DNA of 7,340 nucleotides from Betaproteobacteria bacterium RBG_16_58_11 (GCA_001770235.1 MEQN01000098.1:4487-11826), one strand, 5' to 3'; positions 1 through 5,589 are shown, numbered from the stretch's first letter. Program-made: numbers and translations. Notes: generated by a model not told the origin, from the sequence alone.

Positions 1-280
1 CATCCTGGATGAGCCCACCACCGGCCTGCATTTCCAAGACATCCAGCTCTTGCTCACCGTGGTGCATCGCTTGCGCGATCATGGCAACACCGTGGTCGTC
101 ATCGAACACAATTTGGATGTGATCAAAACTGCGGATTGGATTATCGACTTAGGCCCCGAAGGGGGGGATGGCGGCGGACAGATCATCGCGCAAGGCACAC
201 CGGAACAAATCGCGCAGACCAAATCGGGCTATACCGGGCACTATCTCAAGCAGACGCTGGCTAGCGCAGCAGGCTCGTAA
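1..280 (+). CDS. uvrA: UvrA, excinuclease ABC subunit A (C-terminal end, partial)
   Basis: This is the last 92 codons of the DNA-damage recognition ATPase of nucleotide excision repair, which works in the cytoplasm with UvrB and UvrC. The reading frame is open from base 2, and the 5' part lies outside the window. The visible part starts at the Walker B/D-loop of the second ABC ATPase domain ([10 protein letters not shown]). It continues through the switch histidine motif ([25 protein letters not shown]) and the glycine-rich stretch and GTPEQIA typical of UvrA ends. It stops at TAA 278-280. The family assignment rests on these near-invariant motifs and is secure. The end converges with and overlaps the minus-strand sensor kinase gene by 20 bp, and no intrinsic terminator is visible between them. 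Confidence 0.97.
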   Translation, partial: ILDEPTTGLHFQDIQLLLTVVHRLRDHGNTVVVIEHNLDVIKTADWIIDLGPEGGDGGGQIIAQGTPEQIAQTKSGYTGHYLKQTLASAAGS

Positions 281-2147
281 TCAAAGCCCGCAGTTTGGCC
301 GGGCGCACCGGCTTATACAACACGGGAAGACCGCTTGCCTGCATGGCCGCGACTGCTTCAGCACCGGTATCGCCACTGATAAGCATCGCGGGTATCTGCA
401 TCTCCAGGTGCTCACGTAGCATGCGCACTACATCAATGCCGCTGCTGTGAGGCAATCGATAGTCGCACACGATCAGGCTGGGCGCGGTTTCATTTTGCAG
501 GCAATCCAAGGCTTGCTCGCCACTCTCGGCGGAGATCGGCGTCAACCCCCAGCTCGCCAGCAGCGCCACGGTGGATTCCAAGGCCGCGAAATCATCATCG
601 ATCACCAATACGCGCTCACCGTTAAATTGGCCGGGGACGCGTTCGACGCTGGTACGACGTTCAAACGACGCATCGCTTGCTGCTGGCAGGGTAATGCTAA
701 ACACCGTGCCGCGGCCAGGCCGCGAGCGTACTTCGAGCGGATAGCCAAGCAGGCGCGCGATCCGCTGCACAATCGCCAAGCCCAGCCCAATGCCCTGCGC
801 ACGATTTCGCGCCGCATTGCCGATCTGGTAATACTCTTCAAAAATATGCGGCAAGTGTTCCTCGGCGATGCCGATGCCGGTATCCCACACCTGAATCACC
901 CAGCACCCTTGGCGACGGCGGCAGCCGATCAGCACACCGCCATGCCCGGTATAGCGGATCGCATTGGCGGTGAGATTATTGATGATGCGACTCAACAGCA
1001 TCGCATCGCACGTCACCCGCGCCGGACATGCGCGCACCCGCAAGCGCAAATTTTTCTGCTCGGCGAGGGGTTGGAAGGTTTGGCCCGCTTGCTTCAGTAT
1101 CGCTGCCAGATCGCATGCTTCCAAACGTGGTTCAAGCGTGCCGGAATCCAGTCGCGATATATTCAACAACTCGTCGAACATGATTTGCAAAGCGTTCACC
1201 GAATCTTCGATGCGCTGCACCAGTTCAGCTTGTTCATTGGTCGATACGCGCTGCTTCAGCGTAGCGGAGAACAAACCGATCGCGTGCATGGGCTGACGCA
1301 AATCGTGGCTCACCGCTGCTAGGAAATTCGATTTGTCGCGATTGGCTTGCTCCGCTTCATCCTTCTTCGCCTCCAGATCGACAGTCGCTTCCTGGATACG
1401 GCGCTGCAAATCCGTTTGGTTGGCTTGCAACGTCTCCGCCATGCGGTTGAAACCTTTTTGCAGCAGCAACAACTCGCCGCCAGAATTCGGCGCCACGCGT
1501 GCGCTCAAATTACCGCGCCCCAACTCCTCTACCACTTGGGATAGCTTGCGCACCGGCCGGCTGAAGCCGCGCCCCAAACTAAAAGCAATCAATATAGTAA
1601 TCACGAGCCCACCCAGTGCAATACCCAGCCCGGCCAGCAACATGCGTTTTTTGTTCTCAACTAAGGAGGCGTGCGACATGGCTACCACCGCCCAACCTAA
1701 GGGTCGGTCAGCTTGCGCATTGGTATCTTCGAGCGCGAAGGGATCTTGCAACTCGACTTTGCCTAGCTGGACCGGCACCACAAACACGTAGTCCCGCTCG
1801 TTAGCGCGCGGCGGCTGTATGCGCAAGCCCGCCTCCAGTTCCTGCGGCGTCGATCCTGACTGCGCGAGCTGATTCCCTTGCGCATCGACCACTAACGCGA
1901 ACCGCGCCTGCCCTTTCTTGAGCGTGCCATTCACGATATTTTGCAAAATGACTTTGTTGCCCGACACCACACCATACTCGGCGGAAGTCGCCAAGTGCTG
2001 CGCCGTGGCCATGCCTAAATCGCGCAAGGCTTGCTCGGCATCGCCGATGCGGCTGAAGGTGAAATAGATCGCCAGCAAACATGCGATCAATGTTGCCGGT
2101 CCCAAGGCCAGCAATGTCATGCGCGCCTGGATTCCCCAGTTCTTCAT
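261..2147 (-). CDS. Membrane hybrid sensor histidine kinase (sensor-HAMP-HisKA-HATPase-REC)
   Basis: This is a 628-aa inner-membrane kinase that should autophosphorylate and pass phosphate to its own receiver. Visible domains: TM1 about residues 11-31; a periplasmic sensor about 32-168 with [10 protein letters not shown] (55-64), resembling the sensor region of BarA-type kinases; TM2 about 169-192; HAMP about 190-243; a coiled coil about 238-272; HisKA with phosphoacceptor H281 in SHDLRQP; HATPase with N-box N391, G1 DTGIGI (422-427) and G2 GIGLGLAIV (452-460); a receiver about 511-628 with acidic residues D517-D519, phosphoacceptor D562 and K612. All catalytic residues are present. No Hpt or DNA-binding output domain follows, so an external partner is needed, and none is in the window. 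The ATG overlaps the TGA of the upstream substrate-binding protein gene (ATGA), which indicates translational coupling and a shared stimulus. The specific ligand is unknown. Confidence 0.95.
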   Translation of the reverse strand: MKNWGIQARMTLLALGPATLIACLLAIYFTFSRIGDAEQALRDLGMATAQHLATSAEYGVVSGNKVILQNIVNGTLKKGQARFALVVDAQGNQLAQSGSTPQELEAGLRIQPPRANERDYVFVVPVQLGKVELQDPFALEDTNAQADRPLGWAVVAMSHASLVENKKRMLLAGLGIALGGLVITILIAFSLGRGFSRPVRKLSQVVEELGRGNLSARVAPNSGGELLLLQKGFNRMAETLQANQTDLQRRIQEATVDLEAKKDEAEQANRDKSNFLAAVSHDLRQPMHAIGLFSATLKQRVSTNEQAELVQRIEDSVNALQIMFDELLNISRLDSGTLEPRLEACDLAAILKQAGQTFQPLAEQKNLRLRVRACPARVTCDAMLLSRIINNLTANAIRYTGHGGVLIGCRRRQGCWVIQVWDTGIGIAEEHLPHIFEEYYQIGNAARNRAQGIGLGLAIVQRIARLLGYPLEVRSRPGRGTVFSITLPAASDASFERRTSVERVPGQFNGERVLVIDDDFAALESTVALLASWGLTPISAESGEQALDCLQNETAPSLIVCDYRLPHSSGIDVVRMLREHLEMQIPAMLISGDTGAEAVAAMQASGLPVLYKPVRPAKLRALITSLLR

Positions 2148-3082
2148 AATCCTGCTCCCGCACCCATGCGTTGGGCCAGCACCGCTTCGCTCGGCACTTC
2201 GATATCCAAGGAACGCGCAACACTGCTATTGGTTTTGATGGTGAAATATTTCGGATACGCGGGCGGCGGCAGCTCCCAGTGCCGCGCCGACAGCATGCGC
2301 TGGATGCTTTCCGCGACTTGCTGCCCGATTTGCTGCGGGGTCGAGTACACGGCGACCAGCGCACCCGCATCGACCAGATTTTGCGAATAGCCCACCACCG
2401 GCACGCGCTGGCGATAGGTGGTGAGCATCAGGTTCTGCAAACTGCTGCGATTCACCACCAGCGGGTCAGGGAAGAGCAGCAAGGCATCGACATTAGGCAA
2501 TAGCGTTTGCAAGGACGAGAACAGATCACCGTCGCCCGAGAGCGCAACGGCGGAAAGGCGCAAGCCGGCGCTGCTCGCCGCGTTGGCGAGCTCGGCTTGC
2601 GAAACCGATTGCGTTGGTCCTAACACCACACCCACGCTGCGCGCGCGCGGCTGCGCCACCCGCACCAACTGCAGGTGCCGGCTGATGGGTTGATCGAGAT
2701 AGATGGCGCTGATGGAGTGCCGGGTTGAGGGGAAAAGTTTTTCGAAAGACTGGCGCGCGACCAGCGCGGCAAAAATCGGTTGATTGGATTTAGCGGCGAG
2801 TTGCGCTGCCTTGGCCCCGAGCGGCACGAGCAAGCTATCGGGCTGGGCCATCGCTTCATCGGCCCCTGCTCCGCCCACCACCACCACCCGAATCGCAAGC
2901 TTGGCGCTCTCGCCTTCAAGACCTTCGCGAATGGTGCGCGCCGCCTCCTGATAGGGCGCGGATGCGTCGCTCAGCACCACCACGACTTGCCTGGGCGCAG
3001 CCGCGCCCAGGCTCGGCCATGCTTGCAAAACAAGCAGCAGCAACAGCCAAGGCAATCGCAGATTTTTTAATAATTCATTCAA
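2144..3082 (-). CDS. Periplasmic ABC-type substrate-binding protein (ABC_sub_bind/TrpX-like), probable partner of the kinase
   Basis: This is a 312-aa exported protein. The N-terminus has K6 and R9, a leucine-rich hydrophobic core (about 10-22) and a likely signal-peptidase site near LGA-AAP (26-30). The mature part alternates strands and helices as in periplasmic binding proteins: VVVVLSD at 33-39, a second lobe beginning SVGVVLGPTQSVSQAELANAA (149 onward), DALLLFPDP (199-207) and VPVVGYSQNLVDAGALVAVY (227-246). The end, TIKTNSSVARSLDIEVPSEAVLAQRM, is a typical family tail. Length fits the family. No permease or ATPase gene is adjacent, and the gene is coupled to a hybrid kinase. I therefore infer that it presents a ligand to the kinase sensor rather than feeding a transporter. 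The start is TTG: a TAG stop lies just upstream in frame, no early in-frame ATG exists, and a GGGGAAGG ribosome binding site sits 8 nt upstream. Confidence 0.88.
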   Translation of the reverse strand: MNELLKNLRLPWLLLLLVLQAWPSLGAAAPRQVVVVLSDASAPYQEAARTIREGLEGESAKLAIRVVVVGGAGADEAMAQPDSLLVPLGAKAAQLAAKSNQPIFAALVARQSFEKLFPSTRHSISAIYLDQPISRHLQLVRVAQPRARSVGVVLGPTQSVSQAELANAASSAGLRLSAVALSGDGDLFSSLQTLLPNVDALLLFPDPLVVNRSSLQNLMLTTYRQRVPVVGYSQNLVDAGALVAVYSTPQQIGQQVAESIQRMLSARHWELPPPAYPKYFTIKTNSSVARSLDIEVPSEAVLAQRMGAGAGL

Positions 3083-3319
3083 CTAAGCCGCCTTCCCCAA
3101 TGTAGGGATAGGAATGTTTGTATTCGACATTTAATTGGATTGTCTGATGTTTATTGTAGGCGGATCAACCATAAAACGAGCCTTCTAGCCGTGAGGCCTA
3201 TATCGAATGGCCTAATCAACCATGGCAAGGCCATCAGGCCTAGCCGGATGCCAGATTTTATTCCGCTTGTATTTGGCCAAAATTCGATCATCCAACAACC
3301 ACACGTGAAGGAGATCGCC
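3083..3319. promoter_or_regulatory. Divergent intergenic region with repeated GGCCTA elements
   Basis: These 237 bases separate the minus-strand sensor operon from the plus-strand small-gene cluster, so promoters for both should lie here. GGCCTA occurs at 3195, 3209 and 3237, spaced 14 and 28 bp. TGGCCT (3208-3213) and AGGCCA (3228-3233) form an inverted repeat with a 14-nt loop, flanked by two AGGCCT palindromes (3194-3199 and 3236-3241). This could be an operator or an RNA structure in the leader of the first small gene. I found no convincing -35/-10 pair; the best minus-strand -10-like box is TACAAT at 3158-3153. That the region is regulatory is an inference from its position and symmetry. 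Confidence 0.45.
3308..3313 (+). promoter_or_regulatory. Strong Shine-Dalgarno (AAGGAG) deciding the start of small gene 1
   Basis: AAGGAG lies 6 nt before the ATG at 3320. The open frame extends upstream to an ATG at 3140, but only the 3320 start has a ribosome binding site, and it places a signal peptide exactly at the N-terminus. The longer version is therefore rejected. Confidence 0.85.
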
Positions 3320-3604
3320 ATGAACAAAGTACAAACCATCATCCACACCCTAGGGCTTGCCTTTGCACTTGCCGCAGCCCTGCCTGTTTCCGCTGAAGAG
3401 CGAGTCATCCAAGAAAATCGCGCCGAGACCACCGTAAAACCGGTTGCCAGCAAAGTCATAGCCCAACCACTCGACGGCGATGTCATGCAAGGCCTAGAGG
3501 CGCCGGCCGCCGGGCTATCGCCGCAAAAACAAGTGGCGCCAGACCCAGCCATCACCCCGTACATAACCTATGACGGTGCGGCAAGCTCCAACTCCGATCG
3601 CTGA
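3320..3604 (+). CDS. Small exported protein with C-terminal PDPAxxPY motif (small gene 1)
   Basis: I do not recognise the family. The product is 94 aa. The N-terminus is a clear Sec signal peptide: MNK, a hydrophobic stretch of about residues 8-21, and a likely cleavage after VSA (residue 25). The mature chain of about 69 aa has no cysteine and is rich in Ala, Pro, Glu and Val, which suggests it is extended or disordered. Near the C-terminus it carries PDPAITPYITYDG (74-86) and a Ser/Asn-rich tail. The PDPAxxPYxxxD pattern recurs at the end of the 83-aa product two genes downstream, so the two are probably related or share a partner that reads this motif. The gene opens the plus-strand small-gene cluster, and the next gene begins 44 nt later. 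It should act in the periplasm or outside the cell. A minus-strand ORF through the same region has no matching start signals. Confidence 0.8.
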   Translation: MNKVQTIIHTLGLAFALAAALPVSAEERVIQENRAETTVKPVASKVIAQPLDGDVMQGLEAPAAGLSPQKQVAPDPAITPYITYDGAASSNSDR

Positions 3605-3614
3605 GCGCGCGGAA

Positions 3615-3631
3615 AAAACCCAAGCGGTTTT
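3615..3631 (+). other. Small inverted repeat between small genes 1 and 2
   Basis: AAAACC (3615-3620) and GGTTTT (3626-3631) can pair around a 5-nt loop, just after the stop of gene 1 and before the Shine-Dalgarno of gene 2. The stem is short and AT-rich. It might mildly affect message processing, but it is too weak to call a terminator. Confidence 0.25.
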
Positions 3632-3648
3632 GCACAAGGAGAGAAGAC

Positions 3649-3921
3649 ATGCAGCAGGGAGATCAAACAACAAACATCGGCCTTTCCCTTCATTGCCCTG
3701 GGGAAGAAGGGGAATATATCAAGCTCGTCGTGTGCAATATGCAGAATGTGATTTTCCACCTGAGCTTGCAGCAAGCAAGAATGTTGGCTACTGCCTTAAT
3801 TCAGCACGTCCACCGCGCTGAAGTAAGCAACAGCATGAAAAAGGCTAAGCAGAAGCCAATTCAGTCCGCCATGGAACGAACCGGCGCGCATCTACCCATG
3901 CCGATTTCGCAACAGGCCTAA
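3649..3921 (+). CDS. Hypothetical small cytosolic protein (small gene 2)
   Basis: The function is not recognised. The product is 90 aa with no signal peptide or membrane segment, unlike both neighbours. An AAGGAG at 3636-3641, 7 nt before the ATG, supports the start. The first half looks like a compact alpha/beta fold: strands around IGLSLHC (10-16), YIKLVVCN (23-30) and NVIFHLS (33-39), followed by the helix LQQARMLATALIQHVHRAE (40-58). The 'strand, then xLxxxQARxLAxxLI helix' layout is common in small bacterial proteins, but I cannot tie it to a named family. The tail (about 60-90) is basic, then Pro/Gln-rich, and probably flexible. It has two cysteines (C16, C29). Lying 44 nt after gene 1 and only 17 nt before gene 3, it is very likely co-transcribed with the two exported peptides. 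A chaperone or immunity-like role would be speculation. Confidence 0.75.
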   Translation: MQQGDQTTNIGLSLHCPGEEGEYIKLVVCNMQNVIFHLSLQQARMLATALIQHVHRAEVSNSMKKAKQKPIQSAMERTGAHLPMPISQQA

Positions 3922-3938
3922 CCGTTAAGGAGATCATC

Positions 3939-4190
3939 ATGAAAAAGACAGCCCTAACCTTCACCATCGCCAGCCTGATAGCGAGCACCTCGGTATTTTC
4001 TTACGAAGCAACCGAGCAACGCGAATCAAGCTTGCAAGCGCAAGCGTTACACGTCGCGGCAGCCCCAAGCACGCCCGATCGCGATACCGATAAAAGCAAC
4101 TTGGCGCCAGATACTGCCAACAGCGGCGAGGCGAGCAACACTCAGCCCGACCCGGCATTCATGCCCTATGTGAATGGCGACAACGACTAG
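3939..4190 (+). CDS. Small exported acidic protein with PDPAxxPY motif (small gene 3)
   Basis: The family is not recognised. The 83-aa product starts MKK and has a hydrophobic segment (about residues 5-20) with a probable cleavage near SVFS-Y (21) or YEA-T (24). It is therefore likely exported. The mature part of about 60 aa is acidic and rich in Ala, Ser, Thr, Asn and Asp. It lacks cysteine and looks disordered. It ends with PDPAFMPYVNGDND (70-83), which matches the PDPAxxPYxxxD motif of the 94-aa product upstream, although the rest of the two chains shows little similarity. AAGGAG at 3927-3932 lies 6 nt before the ATG, and the surrounding AAGGAGATC..CATGAA closely matches the gene 1 start. 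This supports origin by duplication followed by divergence. The gene lies 17 nt after gene 2 in the same strand and probable operon. Confidence 0.8.
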   Translation: MKKTALTFTIASLIASTSVFSYEATEQRESSLQAQALHVAAAPSTPDRDTDKSNLAPDTANSGEASNTQPDPAFMPYVNGDND

Positions 4191-4208
4191 CGCCAGCGTT
4201 GTGCGAAA

Positions 4209-4249
4209 GCGTAACGGCTACGCGGTGAATGCATTGCTCGCTGCGTAGC
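4209..4249 (+). other. Overlapping alternative hairpins between small genes 3 and 4
   Basis: TACGC (4219-4223) can pair with GCGTA (4209-4213) around a 5-nt loop. As part of GCTACGC (4217-4223) it can instead pair with GCGTAGC (4243-4249) around a 19-nt loop. The two stems exclude each other. No U-run follows, so it is not a standard terminator. It sits in the 139-nt gap before gene 4 and might modulate read-through or processing. The rest of that gap shows no clear promoter. Confidence 0.35.
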
Positions 4250-4329
4250 TGTGTTGAGTTGCTGTTGCATTGAGTAGTACGCGCCACAAGAAGCCACAAG
4301 CTTATCGCCCATCAATAGGAGATAAAGAC

Positions 4330-4530
4330 ATGAATTCAGAAAACATTAGGGGCCGCCAAGACATGGACGCCCAAGTCGTTTCAAAAAGAGAAACCCAGGG
4401 CAAGAGCGGTGAAATATTTACCATCAGATTTGCGGATAGCCAACCAGCCTACACCACGAATTCGCGGCCAACGGACGAATGCGGACCCGACCTATTCTTC
4501 GCGTTATGGGATTTCTCGGGCACCCCTTAG
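4330..4530 (+). CDS. Hypothetical 66-aa protein (small gene 4)
   Basis: The function is not recognised. TAGGAG (4316-4321) lies 8 nt before the ATG at 4330, and this decides the start over an earlier in-frame ATG at 4270. The N-terminal 25 residues are charged and hydrophilic. A short strand, EIFTIRFAD (28-36), follows, then a Pro/Thr/Asn-rich stretch with a single cysteine, and finally a hydrophobic aromatic end (CGPDLFFALWDFSGTP, 51-66). There is no signal peptide, so it is presumably cytosolic, or it associates with membrane or a partner through the aromatic tail. The ribosome binding site resembles those of the three small genes upstream, which suggests it belongs to the same set. It is set apart by a 139-nt gap with possible RNA structure. 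A leader-plus-core precursor peptide is conceivable, but no modifying enzyme is seen in the window. Confidence 0.6.
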   Translation: MNSENIRGRQDMDAQVVSKRETQGKSGEIFTIRFADSQPAYTTNSRPTDECGPDLFFALWDFSGTP

Positions 4531-4547
4531 GAACTCGAGCCGGCCTA

Positions 4548-4691
4548 ATGCGATTTTTTCTGTCGATTGCATCCCCACCCACGACAACTGGCCCTGGTCA
4601 AACACGGGCCGAAAAACTTGCGGGCGATCCATTGCAAATCGGAACGAAGTTTCGCGTCAACGAAGAGCCCACCCTATGCAACCTATTTTGA
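4548..4691 (+). CDS. Possible 47-aa ORF (small gene 5, uncertain)
   Basis: This is an open frame of 47 codons, 17 nt after gene 4. Its stop TGA overlaps an ATG of the following frame (TGATG, 4689-4693), an arrangement often seen in translationally coupled genes. The product starts with MRFFLSIAS, then has a Thr/Pro-rich region and ends in a mixed, mostly polar segment with one cysteine. The ribosome binding site is poor: TAGGAA is 14 nt away. No family is recognised. It may be a chance frame, and the TGATG overlap is the main reason to list it. Confidence 0.3.
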   Translation: MRFFLSIASPPTTTGPGQTRAEKLAGDPLQIGTKFRVNEEPTLCNLF

Positions 4692-4894
4692 TGCATTTTT
4701 TCTTGCGGATTGGACAAAGGGTCTTGGAAAAATCCCGGGCATATTATTACCCGCTGCCGGAAAATACCGAGGAAGAAGAGGGCACGCTGAGCAATGTGGC
4801 GTTCGCAGCGATGCTCAAGGAAATTGATGCATTCAGCGAGGGGTTTCGTGTGGCGCAGACCGCGCGCGATGCCCGCAAGAAAAAGGCCGGGTAA
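4676..4894 (+). CDS. Hypothetical 72-aa helical protein (small gene 6)
   Basis: The family is not recognised. The frame codes for 72 aa from ATG 4676, or 67 aa from ATG 4691, where the start overlaps the stop of the preceding small frame (TGATG). Neither start has a strong Shine-Dalgarno, so the start is uncertain. The visible sequence has a short hydrophobic and basic beginning (HFFLRIGQRVLEK), then YYYPLP, a run of glutamates (EEEEG), and a long helix-like stretch from about residue 41 to the lysine-rich end (RKKKAG). There is no signal peptide. Codon choice in the second half favours G/C at third positions, as in the neighbouring real genes, which supports coding. A longer minus-strand frame across the same bases lacks a ribosome binding site and shows no recognisable content. 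The gene ends 5 nt before the convergent 20-codon minus-strand frame. Confidence 0.5.
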   Translation: MQPILMHFFLRIGQRVLEKSRAYYYPLPENTEEEEGTLSNVAFAAMLKEIDAFSEGFRVAQTARDARKKKAG

Positions 4895-4899
4895 CCCCC

Positions 4900-4962
4900 T
4901 CAAATAAAACCGGCCTCGGTCTTGCATCTTTGGCATACGCCAAAATAATTTAGTATTTTCAT
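4900..4962 (-). pseudogene. 20-codon frame at the degenerate second copy of the Cys-rich gene start
   Basis: ATG 4962-4960 to TGA 4902-4900 encodes 20 aa starting MKILNYF and containing CQRC (10-13). Its upstream sequence aligns with the leader of the Cys-rich gene at 5589, and the first residues resemble that protein's MKKLNNY. After about seven codons the similarity ends. The simplest reading is a truncated remnant of a duplicated gene. An expressed CxxC micropeptide under the same kind of leader is possible, since an AGCGAGG sequence precedes the ATG. Confidence 0.35.
4929..4944. other. TTTGGC/GCCAAA hairpin inside the degenerate copy
   Basis: TTTGGC (4929-4934) and GCCAAA (4939-4944) form a perfect 6-bp stem with loop ATAC. 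It lies about 35 nt after the end of the plus-strand small-gene cluster. The following plus-strand sequence is AT-rich but has no clean T-run, so terminator function is doubtful. Confidence 0.3.
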
Positions 4963-5040
4963 AGCAAATACCTCGCTGGGTGGCGTTCAAAAATCCGGAC
5001 AAGTCGCGCCGGGGAGCCAATCAAAAGTCAGAAAATCAGC
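4943..5040 (-). repeat. Degenerate copy of the barrel-end/leader/Cys-rich-start junction (copy B)
   Basis: Read on the minus strand, this segment aligns with 5658-5567. Matching blocks in order are a stop context (CTG-ATT-TTC-TGA against CTG-AAT-TTT-TGA), a TCCCCGGC...CCGG block, AACGCCACCC against AACGTCACCC, a GAG-containing ribosome binding site region, an ATGAA start and AAATTATTT. By eye most positions match, with a few small gaps. The codons before the stop read K-P-L-L-I-F, against K-L-L-L-N-F at the end of the real barrel gene. Confidence 0.65.
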
Positions 5041-5057
5041 AATGGCTTAGATTCACC

Positions 5058-5077
5058 GCGCCGACAGAGGTCGGCGC
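5058..5077. terminator. Strong GC-rich hairpin, possible terminator
   Basis: GCGCCGAC (5058-5065) pairs perfectly with GTCGGCGC (5070-5077) around the loop AGAG. It is the second of two tandem hairpins downstream of the Cys-rich gene on the minus strand. No T-run follows in either direction, so it may instead stabilise the 3' end of the message or be a palindromic repeat unit. Confidence 0.4.
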
Positions 5078-5087
5078 ACATCACGCA

Positions 5088-5108
5088 CCAGCGCATGATA
5101 TGCGCTGG
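5088..5108. terminator. Strong 9-bp hairpin downstream of the Cys-rich gene
   Basis: CCAGCGCAT (5088-5096) and ATGCGCTGG (5100-5108) form a perfect 9-bp stem with a 3-nt loop, 31 nt beyond the stop of the Cys-rich gene. It is separated by 10 nt from the hairpin at 5058-5077. The position fits 3'-end formation of the minus-strand operon, but there is no U-tract. Confidence 0.45.
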
Positions 5109-5139
5109 CCGTGACTGCGCACTGAGCATCGGACACTAG

Positions 5140-5589
5140 CTATAATACAAAGCCCGGGCATTTCTGGGTAGGCACCGGGATTCGGCAACACGAGAAGCCG
5201 CCGTTGGCGGTACAGCTCGTTGCCAATTTACAGCCAAGCGGGCAGGTACCGGTAAACGATAGGAACTTAACGCCGGGTTGAACCACGCCGCGAAAAGCCT
5301 CATCAGTCTGGCAAGTCACCTTCGCGCAGGTATAGAGGTATACGCCTTTCTTCTTCAACTCGACTCGGCCGCATTGGCCGGCCTTGAAGCCCTCTGCGGC
5401 TTCGATCTTGGCTATTAAGCCTTTCGGGTCTTTCACAATCTTCCGGTCAATCGATATCTCATACTTTGTCAGTGGTGCACTCAGCGCCTCGGGCGCTTCC
5501 TGTTTCGCCGGCGCGGTTTCGGCCCCGACCACAGGTAGAGCAAGCAGCGCGATTACCGCCGCCAACAAATAATTATTTAATTTCTTCAT
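5140..5589 (-). CDS. Small exported cysteine-rich protein
   Basis: No named family is recognised. The product is 149 aa. A Sec signal peptide is clear: MKKLNN, a hydrophobic stretch of residues 7-20, and cleavage likely after VGA (23). An Ala/Pro/Glu-rich linker (24-40) follows. The rest is a Cys-rich domain with nine cysteines (73, 88, 93, 116, 120, 126, 134, 135, 144), dense at the end, where the pattern is Cx3Cx5Cx7CCx8C. Such spacing suggests disulfides in the periplasm or outside, or metal binding. The odd number leaves one free cysteine, or one available for pairing with a partner. The MKK start is chosen because AAGGAG (5603-5598) lies 8 nt upstream; a longer frame to 5649 has no such support. 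The gene follows the barrel gene by 56 nt on the same strand, so it is probably co-transcribed and may work with the barrel. Confidence 0.8.
   Translation of the reverse strand: MKKLNNYLLAAVIALLALPVVGAETAPAKQEAPEALSAPLTKYEISIDRKIVKDPKGLIAKIEAAEGFKAGQCGRVELKKKGVYLYTCAKVTCQTDEAFRGVVQPGVKFLSFTGTCPLGCKLATSCTANGGFSCCRIPVPTQKCPGFVL

Noticed and set aside
447..1322. A 291-codon plus-strand open frame, with several others across the kinase gene
   Set aside because: It lies antisense to the catalytic domains of the kinase, has no ribosome binding site or recognisable domain, and is explained by GC-rich codon use on the other strand.
3140..3319. An extended N-terminus for small gene 1 from ATG 3140
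   Set aside because: It would bury the signal peptide inside the protein, and only the 3320 start has a Shine-Dalgarno.
3151..3564. A 137-codon minus-strand open frame opposite small gene 1
   Set aside because: No ribosome binding site, and the plus strand has a perfect AAGGAG-ATG followed by a signal peptide in the same bases.
4922..4950. TTGCAT with ATAATT 17 bp later as a plus-strand promoter
   Set aside because: Both boxes are weak matches and nothing convincing is encoded downstream on the plus strand; the region is better explained as the degenerate gene start on the minus strand.
4598..5020. A 140-codon minus-strand open frame across small gene 6 and the duplicated leader
   Set aside because: Its first part is the duplicated non-coding leader read through in another frame. 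It has no ribosome binding site and no recognisable content.
5141..5146. A perfect TATAAT on the plus strand
   Set aside because: It sits inside the last codons of the Cys-rich gene, has no -35 match at 16-18 bp and no plus-strand gene downstream.
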